A stretch of DNA of 11,808 nt from assembly GCA_910592205.1 (NCBI GenBank), contig CAJVPJ010001161.1, forward strand, positions 1 to 11,808. Reading direction: 5' to 3'. The stretch comes from Paraglomus occultum. Taxonomy: Eukaryota; Glomeromycota; Glomeromycetes; Paraglomerales; Paraglomeraceae. The notes beneath the pieces were generated by a model. The model did not search any database and had not been told where the DNA came from. It saw nothing but the letters and a program-made list of their open reading frames with translations. Each line of letters starts with the position of its first letter. Positions within the stretch are counted from its first letter, which is position 1. The translations under genes were made by a program, and so were the position numbers. Below, one piece after another: positions 1 to 7,693 of the stretch.

Positions 1-528
1 ACGTACTACCTCACGTAGGTATACTTATTGCAACCACACAGTTCATAGCTATTGTCTTTCCCACAATAAAAGCAAAACTGGCAGTCAAAGCAGGCGCCAA
101 AAAGATACATTCTAGAAATACCAGGAAGTACGTGTATTGCGATCTGGAATTTTACTCGAAATGTCACGTGATAATTGTAATCTGTGTAATCACGCACACA
201 CTAATTTGAGGGTGTCACAGCATTTTGAAAATCGCAATAAAATACCTTGGCTTTGAATGACAAAGCAAAATAGATAAATACCCGTAGACATCCCATGACT
301 CAGCTTGGCGGCAAATCAGATAAATACACACCAGGAAATTATAATGGCAATTCGAAACCGAAGGTAATTTCGATGCAGAATAAATAAGAACGTCTTTATC
401 GTTTCTTGAACAACAGAATAACGATAACATTAATATTTTTATAGATAGTTTATCAGAAGGGAATTAGATTTTAAGGATCTGTGCGTGTTTAATGAATTTC
501 TCAATTTCTAGAATTAGAATTAACAATG
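1..528. other. left flank, no gene assigned
   Basis: I see no recognisable protein here on either strand. Minus-strand frames of about 60-70 codons occur at 430-215 and 197-6, but they have no family resemblance, no consistent start and no convincing splice sites. A plus-strand frame entering near position 40 and ending at a stop near 207 is lysine-rich and could be the last exon of a gene cut by the window edge. That is only a possibility. A CACGTG E-box core lies near 166-171. Confidence 0.4.
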
Positions 529-921
529 TTACTTTCGTTTGATAATGCATGTAAGAACGTTAGCATAAGCAAGCATTATTCGACAAATATCCACATTGAT
601 ATTCACAATAAAATTGGGGTTGTCACACCATGAATCGATATTTAAGTTGGTGTTAATGTTTAAAGGCAGTTGACTGTAATCGGAACTTATTCGTGCAACA
701 TGGCTAACCAATTGTCCTGATATATTGTGTGTGGTGCGCGGTACTATATTTTTTTTTCTCCAAAAAACATTAGTTTCAAACTCAGAATCACTTACATAGT
801 GTTTGCGGTCAGAAAAGTTCTAAAAAGACAGGTTTTTATATAATTTGCTAGTAAACTTTAGAACAGTCTCGTGACTCATGTCAGCGGGGCAAGTACCGGT
901 AATTGCCTTTTTATGACCAAA
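529..921 (-). pseudogene. unidentified minus-strand coding remnant or gene with one in-frame TAG
   Basis: Read on the minus strand, one frame runs from just after a good acceptor-like site (pyrimidine-rich, ending CCATAG at 922) to a TAA at 531-529. Its only interruption is a single TAG at 822-820. The part before the TAG is 33 codons and contains AITGTCPADMSH. The part after it is 96 codons and contains DSEFETNVFWRKKNIV and WCDNPNFIVNINVD. This composition looks like protein, and a frame this long is improbable in AT-rich noncoding DNA. I do not recognise the family and no start codon is evident. Two readings fit: the TAG ends a short phase-0 intron (the best donor, GTTCTA at 865, gives only 46 nt, shorter than other introns here), or it is a nonsense mutation in a decaying gene. 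It could also be part of a mobile element. Confidence 0.4.
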
Positions 922-1835
922 CTATGGGAAAGAAGAGCAAAGTTATTCGTGTTCTAACGCGCGCTAACATATCATCACTTTGTTAGAGTCAAACACAAAT
1001 TGTTGCAATGTTATTATTATGATTTCAAGCGTTTAAGCGTCGTGGAGTTAGTTCAGTTGCTATTGTGACAATGACGTATGCTCGTGATCAATTTCCGTGC
1101 CCAAGATTGATGCTCAACACTACAATACATCGCTCTCGAAGAATGCATAATTTTCATATCCTTGGAAGAGTTTATCCGCAAGTTTTTATCACCGAGACAG
1201 GTCAACTGATTCGCAATGGTAAAAACACATTGAAATCAATACATAGCATGTTTTCTCTAATTTGTTTGTTCCGAGATATTCCTAATTGATCACATATACG
1301 ATAGTGCCATTTTTATACAACATAATCTGTACTGGCTGATTATTTAACCAACGTTGCCTTTTTAACGGACTAGATACACGTAAGAGCAGAAATCCATCGT
1401 CGAGCTCAACAACCTATTCAAATGCGGTTCACAAAGATCTTGACTGGTAAATAAGGGTTAAGAATAGTTCGATCCGGCCAATTGTTCAAGATCGAAAAAT
1501 CAAAACTTAGGCCCTTCCAGGTAATAGTAATATAAAGAGCGACAGTATTAACTATACGCAAGACGGGTATCGGTCTAGGAATTAAGAAGAAACAGCGATT
1601 AATAATCAACTAGTTTTAATAATCGATATAGTACAATTTTATTGGCGGGCTACCTATACGGTTGAGCCAGTTTCAACATACTGTTTGAGTAAAAATGCGC
1701 AAGCAAAGAGTCGGAAGCAGTTCCGTTTTAAGCGACGCAATAACTATTTACGCTAAAGATAATTGTGATGAATCGTTATGCGGAGAGCTGTTCACTCCAA
1801 ATCGATTATGATTAACACATTCGTACAGACACATT
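922..1835. other. region without a supported gene
   Basis: Short frames exist, but none has a recognised domain or splice context. They are a 74-codon plus-strand frame at 1065-1289, a 63-codon minus-strand frame at 1609-1418 and a 38-codon plus-strand frame at 1695-1811. A minus-strand AATAAA at 1643-1638 could be a polyadenylation signal for the possible gene at 2141-1836. Confidence 0.4.
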
Positions 1836-2141
1836 TCATCGCATCGCATCATATAACAGTGTTGAGGGATTTTCGCGTCTCATTCCCAAATGAGTAAAAT
1901 GGTTCACAGAATTATTATACTCAGTTTCACTGACGTACTTTGAATAACGCGGTAAATCTTCCTCTGGCTCCGATCCAAGACGGTTCGATGTAAATAAGTA
2001 AGTTATATTCCAGCTCCTGTATTGCGTCTTTATTAAATTATTGAAAAAAAAAACACTCATATAAAAAGTAAATGTACATTACTTTGTTTGATCCATGAGC
2101 TTTTGATTATTCATTGTATGTCGAATCTTGCTTATAATCAT
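1836..2141 (-). CDS. possible small two-exon hypothetical protein downstream of FCF1
   Basis: A model with an ATG at 2141-2139, a 59-nt first exon, a 66-nt intron (2082-2017; donor GTAATG, acceptor AATACAG) and a second exon from 2016 to a TGA at 1838-1836 keeps one frame. It gives about 79 residues, including the acidic stretch SNRLGSEPEEDLPRYSKYV. Intron size and splice sites match the neighbouring FCF1 introns. Against it, the start lies only 36 nt past the FCF1 stop, the AATAAA expected for FCF1 (2034-2029) falls inside this model's intron, and the protein has no recognised family. It may be FCF1 3' UTR rather than a gene. Confidence 0.25.
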
Positions 2142-2177
2142 GACGTACTCTCGGTAGACTAAGCGCGCAAGATAAAA

Positions 2178-3189
2178 TCAAAGCGGAGCTCCATACGCCT
2201 CAGGTAATCTCTCAATCGTATATTTACGTCGAGAGATATACATTATTGGTATTCCAGGTATTTTCCGTATTCTTCGCTTGAGATCCCGATCACATGTGGC
2301 TACTATGAAACATTTGTGCTGGAGAATATCATAGTGTGAGAGGAAAGCTTGTGTAATTGATGCATCGACGGTGATAAATACCTGTGTGACTCGTTGTACT
2401 ATACAATCGTCGGCGTAAGTGCCCTTGTGCAAACAAGGCAAACGTTCAAAGCGAGGATCACGAGCAACGCTAATTACGTTAAGTCAGTACTGATCTTGAA
2501 AATGACAAGAAAATCAACCAACAGTATGCTCACCGAAGTGCAATACGATATTTAGGTCCAAGTTTCTCCAATTCAGCCATAACGCAATCAGTTATACATG
2601 GTATGCCTAATGAAAAAAAGAAGCCAGTTACAAAAACAATAATGTAAAAAGATAACTCGATCGATCAAAGAAACTCACTCTTGGCATATAAACAATCCAT
2701 CATGGACTGTACAAGTTCTAATTTGTTTTGTATCGAAAAGTTGATAAAGTTTGTATCAACCAGTACATGGTATGGTGGTCCAAGCGCATCGTTATACTTG
2801 AAGAATAAAGAAGAAGCCACTTGAGGGCTATAGCCATGTTATGGTCAGTAAATTTATAGACATGTCGGGTAAACGTTGGCTAATACTTACACATTCCTAA
2901 CGGCATTCTTCTCAATCTCTTCTTCTTTTTTTTTCAATTTATCTTGGACACTCTTTCTAGGAAGTAGGAAAAAGTTGACAAGTCAGAAGCGAGAGACGTA
3001 TATGCATTCACCAAGAAAAAAGAAGGTATATTTACAATCTAGAATCGTTAGGATTGAGTAATCGTTTGACTTGTGCAAATCTTCTTGTTTTTTTAGCTTT
3101 ACCCTACGGTGTAAACAATCATAGAGTAAGCAACATTTATCGTTTTATAATAAATCAATCCTTGAGAGAGTGAGCAAATCATGTACCAT
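2178..3189 (-). CDS. FCF1: FCF1, PIN-domain rRNA-processing factor of the SSU processome (7 exons)
   Basis: Fcf1/Utp24 is a nucleolar PIN-domain protein needed for early pre-rRNA cleavages that lead to 18S rRNA. Exons on the minus strand are 3189-3187, 3103-3036, 2956-2891, 2827-2679, 2606-2534, 2469-2382 and 2318-2178, giving 195 residues, close to the usual size of about 190-200. The N-terminus [14 protein letters not shown] is the basic Fcf1 signature. The PIN domain follows, with the expected acidic residues in LVDTNF (D70), MAELEKLG (E107), GTYADD (D140/D141) and [10 protein letters not shown] (D159, D161). The C-terminus is [11 protein letters not shown] then [11 protein letters not shown]. 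Introns are 83, 79, 63, 72, 64 and 63 nt, all GT..AG. The first coding exon is only the ATG. The last intron is 63 nt and free of stops, so the unspliced frame also reads through. The gene is divergent from SRR1. A minus-strand AATAAA at 2034-2029 is a likely poly(A) signal. Confidence 0.96.
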
Positions 3190-3352
3190 TAGTATTTAGT
3201 ATAATAATAAAGAATTTCTTTTTCGGCAAAAAAAAAAAGTTGTCATTATAATGTTTATTTATGATCAACGTATCAATTTCCAAATAAGGCCAAGTCAGGA
3301 TAAACTGTCAAGCTTCTGCAGGATCAACTTTTTTTTTTTCAATTATCTCATT
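3190..3352. promoter_or_regulatory. bidirectional FCF1/SRR1 promoter region with mirrored poly(dA:dT) tracts
   Basis: This is the 163 bp between the two divergent start codons, assuming the SRR1 start at 3353. It contains an 11-A tract followed by GTTG (3228-3242) and its exact inverse, CAAC followed by 11 T (3325-3339). Together they form a 15-bp inverted repeat with an 82-bp spacer. Poly(dA:dT) tracts are known to exclude nucleosomes in fungal promoters. That both genes are driven from here is inferred from orientation and spacing. I see no clear TATA box. Confidence 0.6.
3228..3339. repeat. 15-bp inverted repeat, A11-GTTG / CAAC-T11
   Basis: The arms are 3228-3242 and 3325-3339, perfectly complementary, with an 82-nt spacer centred between the divergent FCF1 and SRR1 genes. 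The homopolymer part alone is weak evidence, but the shared GTTG/CAAC extension and equal tract length make the symmetry notable. Confidence 0.7.
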
Positions 3353-4597
3353 ATGACCCATGACGATGAAGCTGGCGTTAAGGTCAAGTCACCTGGTTAC
3401 AGGTACAAGACATTTAATTCTAAAAAACGGCGTAAGAGATGCAAGGCTGATGGAAAGTCAATTACCGAGAATGATATGATCACTTCGATAGAGATGGCGA
3501 GGTGCGTAACAACTACGCGAGTCGGTTCAGCTTGTAAAGTTTGAGTATTAATTGGTGCATTTTTATAGACAGTTGTTGATGGATAGTCAGTTCTATGTGG
3601 AGCTCAAAGGTATATATGTCGTACATGGAAGACCTTCCTATGGCGAGACGGTTTACTAAATTTACTTGCAAGAATCTTTGCAGAAGCATCTGTCCGCCCA
3701 TTCCGCATCAGTCGTAGACATTGTATGCTACGGCATAGGCAGCATTGAATCGTCTATTCGATCGCGATACCAGCTTGCTTTTGCATTGTTATTGAGGGAA
3801 TTATTACAGGTAAGTGAACTTGCCACGTCGCAGGAAGGAATAAAGCAAAAAGAGTAACTAGTCTGTTATAGATTACAGGAATTCTCTATGCGTATGATCC
3901 GTTGTTGGGTCAGGTTGATTTCAACACCTTTAACTATTATGACATAAAGCTTATTGGTGTCAACGAGGAAAGTATCCACCAGATGATTCTGATGTTGTCG
4001 GTGCGGCGCGGTGTAAATTGACTAATACTTGTACTTTCCCCGTCTGCGACTTGTAGAGAGGACAGCGAGTGATTTCGCAACCGACTTTGTTCTTTATGCC
4101 ACACTGTCCTCTTTCTTTATACAATAACGTTCTTTCTGCCAACTGGGAAAAGCGTAGGCTCGAACAATTGATTGTGGTTGGTAACAGGTTTGATTTTTAC
4201 GAAGAATCGTAAGTAATAATATTATCGTAACCGTCCAATTGCGTGCTTGTCACAAACGATGCTGAAAATTATTCGATTCCAATAGATTATTGACTTCTAC
4301 ACTAAAAAACAAGGCACCTTACGTCTCTCGAATATCCTTTGATATATGTCATTGTTAATCTTTGTGCAATACAATGTTATTCATCCTATACAAATTCAAA
4401 ATCCAAATTACGCCCTGAGCCATATTCAGATTCTTCCCTTTCCGACTGTAACTAACGAGCATTCGCGCTCCATTCCATCAAACGCCTTTAATGACACTTC
4501 ATGGCAATGGTTTGCTTTTACATCGGCAATAGAAAACGACAGTACTTTTTGGGATTGTGAGACAATCAATGAATATCAAGATCCAGAACTTTTATAG
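3353..4597 (+). CDS. SRR1: SRR1-domain protein (SRR1/BER1 family), 7 exons
   Basis: SRR1-like proteins are conserved eukaryotic proteins linked to clock and phytochrome signalling in plants and to microtubule or haem phenotypes in other organisms; the biochemical role is not settled. Proposed exons are 3353-3501, 3569-3609, 3673-3809, 3872-4000, 4057-4208, 4286-4331 and 4430-4597, about 273 residues. A basic N-terminus (KKRRKR) precedes the family motifs DIVCYGIGS with SRYQLAFALLL, then AYDPLLG, LIGVNEE, PTLFFMPHC with SLYNNVLSANW, LIVVGN, and AFNDTSWQWF near the end. ATG 3353 is preferred to an in-frame ATG at 3251 because the upstream part looks like promoter (T tract). Two boundaries are uncertain. 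The exon 4 end could be 4000 or 4012, since the natural GTATCC donor at 3972 is out of phase. The exon 6/7 intron has no good in-phase GT donor and fits a U12-type AT-AG intron. The family call is firm; these two joins are not. Confidence 0.88.
4332..4429 (+). other. candidate U12-type AT-AG intron in SRR1
   Basis: After the codons for KAPYVSR the frame meets ATATCCTTT (4332-4340), which matches the 5' splice consensus of minor-spliceosome introns. Joining phase 0 to the acceptor ATTCAG ending at 4429 gives YVSR then ILPFP and leads in frame to AFNDTSWQWF. A branch-like CCCTGAG has its A at 4418, 11 nt before the 3' end, close to the usual U12 spacing but not a perfect match. The only in-phase GT alternative (GTCTCT at 4323) is a poor donor and would delete VSR. 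Confidence 0.5.
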
Positions 4598-4834
4598 ATT
4601 GTATTCCAGAGCAATAGAAACAAATCCTAGAAGTAAATAGAAGCTATTAACGTTAATGAATAATTTTCACTAGTGAATATAGCGATTTATTAATTAATTA
4701 ATAAGAATTTCGTATTAAAGTGTGACAATGGAAATCGTTTTCATTGGCTATTCATTTTGACGGCATGGCAGATCAGCACATGTTTATGAAGAATTCCAGT
4801 TTGTCTTTTCAATTATTGTGTTAATTTTTATCCA
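4598..4834. other. SRR1-TMEM41 intergenic spacer with an 18-bp AT palindrome
   Basis: Tandem genes are separated by 237 bp. It contains a perfect palindrome TTATTAATTAATTAATAA at 4687-4704. A short frame from ATG 4765 (MADQHMFMKNSS) could be a 5' exon of the next gene, but the implied intron to ATGCAG at 4840 would be only about 43 nt, so I did not adopt it. No AATAAA follows SRR1 closely. Confidence 0.5.
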
Positions 4835-6107
4835 ATGCAGAGTCAAGTATCGGTAAGGAACGCTCATACGCTAGGTGTACTCCCCTCGATTCTTATCCTA
4901 GTGTTGGCATTTGGAATTGGAGCGGCATCTGTCTATTGGGCTCTCGATAGCTTGTTATCTGCCGAAACGTGAGTATTAGATCGATACAAAAAACAAAAAC
5001 CAAGTTCACGACACTCAATTATCACTCGATTGTTGATTATGACTAGTAAGTCGGTGCTCCGTTTCCCAAGGACGCTAGGGGATGTAAAAGCGCTTCATAC
5101 GGGATTGTCTAATGCAGATGATGCAGTGTTAGTGTTATGCTACATAGCAGTCTACATATTGTGAGTATGATACTTTTGAACCCATCACTGCGCAACACTC
5201 GTCAATTATATCGTAATCAAAGTGCAGCAAAACTTGCAGGCTGTTATAAACTGTATTCTTTGCAAATCGATAGTCCGATTTACACAATCGATTTATTCCA
5301 GTCTTCAGTCGTTCGCGATACCCGGGAGCGTTATGCTTAGTGTCCTGGGTGGAACATTATGGGGAACTTGGAAGGCATTAGCATTAGTTGGCTTTGTAAG
5401 TAATCGGAACGAAGTTGCGTTTAGCGTTTGTGGCAGCTGTATATTTGCTTACCAAATGTTATGTGATAGTGCTCGGCGACAGGAGCAACCATTTGTTATT
5501 TCCTATCATACTATTTGGGACAATCAGTCACTAGAGTATACCTTGCAGAGAGGATGGAACAATGGAATGAACAGGTAATATATTGATACGTGATTAAATG
5601 GGGGGACATGAGATCCCGATGTCAGTTTTAGGTAGAGTTTATTTAAGCGGAGGGATGCTATCAGTTTATCGTTGTTTTAGTCATACCTGTCGTGTTCTAA
5701 TTATTCCGCTTGCGCGTTCGTAAACAGTTGAAAAATCATAAACAGCATCTGTTTTCCTACATAGTCTTTCTGAGAGTGACACCATTCCTTCCAAACTGGT
5801 TTATCAATATTGCCTCTCCTCACATGAATGTCGGCATCAATACATTCTATTGGGCTACATTTTTTGGTTAGTGTCGAGGGCTTTCCTTACAATGCTCAAT
5901 TATTTCTTAACTAACAGCTTTACAGGGGTCATGCCTCTATCATTCATCCATGTTCAGGCCGGAGAGACAATACATAGAATAACAGAGACGGACGATTTCA
6001 CTTTCTTAACGCCACAGAATGTACTTACTATGACAATGATAGCTGTTGCTGCGCTCATTCCGATAATTATAAGAAGAAAATTCGAGCAAAAGGATAAAGC
6101 GGAATGA
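4835..6107 (+). CDS. TMEM41B: TMEM41A/B-like VTT (DedA/SNARE-associated) ER membrane protein, 6 exons
   Basis: TMEM41B-type proteins are multi-pass ER phospholipid scramblases acting in lipid mobilisation and autophagosome formation. Exons are 4835-4968, 5047-5160, 5302-5395, 5470-5574, 5728-5866 and 5926-6107, 255 residues, a little shorter than animal TMEM41B. An N-terminal membrane segment (PSILILVLAFGIGAASVYW) comes first. A lumenal stretch with LRFPRTLGDVKAL follows, then the VTT domain: YIFLQSFAIPGSVMLSVLGG, GATICYFLSYYLG, FLRVTPFLPNWFINIASP (the conserved arginine and proline are present) and FFGVMPLSFIHVQAGETI. A C-terminal membrane segment (AVAALIPIIIRRK) ends in a charged tail. Introns are 78, 141, 74, 153 and 59 nt; two are about twice the local norm. 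ATG 4835 sits inside an acceptor-like TCCAATGCAG, so an upstream coding exon is possible. A vs B assignment is not certain. AATAAA at 6337-6342 may be the poly(A) signal. Confidence 0.93.
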
Positions 6108-6221
6108 TAACAGGACTAGTTATTGTCGGGTATGAAAACAAGATGCAAGCACAAATAATCAATATTAGTAATGATAATGTTAATGATTAATAATAGCAAC
6201 GTGACAAAACACTTGAACGGT

Positions 6222-6235
6222 TAGCACGCGTGCTA
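6222..6235. repeat. 14-bp perfect palindrome with central ACGCGT
   Basis: TAGCACGCGTGCTA is fully self-complementary. Its centre, ACGCGT, equals the MluI cell-cycle box bound by MBF-type factors in fungi. Function here is only a possibility, because it lies about 115 bp downstream of the TMEM41 stop, with no clear downstream gene. Confidence 0.6.
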
Positions 6236-6302
6236 CTGTTAAGGAAGAATGCTACAAGAAAGAGCGAGATGAAAGTTTTGATCGAATTTCGGGTCAGAAA
6301 CT

Positions 6303-6314
6303 GGGATCGATCCC
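6303..6314. repeat. 12-bp perfect palindrome GGGATCGATCCC
   Basis: It is fully self-complementary and lies 67 bp after the first palindrome. It could be a hairpin near the TMEM41 3' end or a dyad binding site. Nothing else in the sequence decides between these. Confidence 0.55.
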
Positions 6315-7693
6315 GATAGGAGAGTTTTCACGACGAAATAAAAACAAAGCCAAGAAGTTCAAACACCTCTTATTAATACTGATGCTTGGCTAAAATCAGT
6401 TGCCGTACTGCTAGAAAACGACGTATCGTAGTAGGAGTGTATGCTCTTGCAAATCGATCCACGCAGAACGTTTCTGCCATCTATTTTGGTGAATCATGGA
6501 GAGCGCGAACGCCATGACATGTTATCTGACGTAAAATGTTACGAGTGTAATGTTAACGATAATTATACGGTCCCAAATTCTCGTTCCTCTATTAGTTGGT
6601 GGCTCGTAAATAGCAAGACCAAGATATTATCCGATTCACATCTAATACCATAAAGTCGTATTGTTTTCGCTGTTTCTTTTGTCAATAAATCGTCATCATA
6701 TTTACTCACTATCTTAAATAATGTACTTTATTATTATAGTTTTCAACTCAACCTACGCTGGCATACGTAAAGCAGAGTATCGGAGTTGCTAAATCATAAG
6801 CAATTAACGATGATACTATTGTAAATTGACTTTAACCGATTGTTATCCTTGTAACCGTCATTAAATACAAACCGATTCTCTTATTCCTCGCCTAATTATA
6901 ATTCTATTTCTAAGATGGCAATCCGAAATCTGATAAGGGAGGTAACAGATGAGAATCGGGGCTGTTTCTTAGTTTAGGCAGATCTCCTGTATGTTAGAGT
7001 ATTTACTCTCCGTTTCGAGACGTGACAAGGGATTTACATCGTTATGATATATAGTATTCCCTTATAAACAAGCCGCTGAATATCATTAGAAAGTGTCTTT
7101 CCATCCTCTGGAGATCATGCTATGAATAATAGACAGTCGTTCCAAATGTCTCAATTCATCCATCCACGTCAATTTGGATTCAAATAAGGCAAAAGACTAC
7201 CATTGTTAGTATATTGCGTACGCTTTTGTTTCTGTGTCTTGTGTGTATCCATAAATATGAAGAAATAAAAATAATCATTGTTTATGTACTTGGCATGATT
7301 TCTGAACTATTAAATAAAATAAATATAGCTCAGTTTCGATATCACTTTAATTAATCCTACTTACTATACTGTATCTTATCTCGGAAATAAATATTCATCA
7401 AAGCTTTTAAGTTTGACTACAACAATTTGTGATGACATCTTCCACATTCTAAATATCTTTTATATTTGGCAGAATAAACCGACAGACCCGATCTCTTTGG
7501 TAGTGTATCACAACGTTAGCATAGAACTTTGTGAGACCTTCTAAATAAAGCCCGGACTTGTTTGGTTCATAATGCAGTAATGTAACCGCGTAGTGTGATT
7601 ATATTCTTGTACAACGATTGCTATTGGATGGCAAAAAAGTTTTTGAACCTCAAAATTTTGTGTATTTTTGATACATATTATCTAATATCAATC

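Larger units (their letters stand above)
6108..7693. other. 1.6-kb intergenic region, no supported gene
   Basis: I scanned both strands and found no recognisable protein, tRNA or other structured RNA. The longest frame (6441-6653, plus, 70 codons) contains NHGERERHDMLSDVKCYEC but resembles no family I know. Two perfect palindromes lie near its left end (6222-6235 and 6303-6314). The remainder is AT-rich. The last few hundred bases must contain the promoter of the NOL8-like gene, but no clear element is visible. Confidence 0.5.

Noticed and set aside
1460-1490. tRNA T-loop-like GTTCGATCC
   Set aside because: The flanking bases do not form a T-arm stem, and no D-arm, anticodon arm or acceptor stem can be folded around it.
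3315-3327. 13-bp TCTGCAGGATCAA shared with 8292-8304
   Set aside because: One copy is in the SRR1 leader and one at the start of NOL8 exon 5. Such a match can occur by chance and no longer similarity surrounds it.
3251-3352. Upstream in-frame extension of SRR1 from ATG 3251
   Set aside because: It would translate the T tract as FFFF and consume most of the divergent promoter; the ATG at 3353 gives a typical hydrophilic, basic N-terminus.
3972-3980. GTATCCACC as a second U12-type donor in SRR1
   Set aside because: Only the first six bases match the U12 consensus, and the phase is incompatible with the clear acceptor at 4056.
3960-4142. 60-codon minus-strand frame
   Set aside because: Antisense to SRR1 exons 4-5, where the plus strand encodes the PTLFFMPHC block.
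5137-5578. Two long overlapping plus-strand frames within TMEM41
   Set aside because: They read through introns 2 and 3 in part or in the wrong frame; splicing instead restores the VTT motifs YIFLQSFAIPGS and GATICYFLSYYLG.
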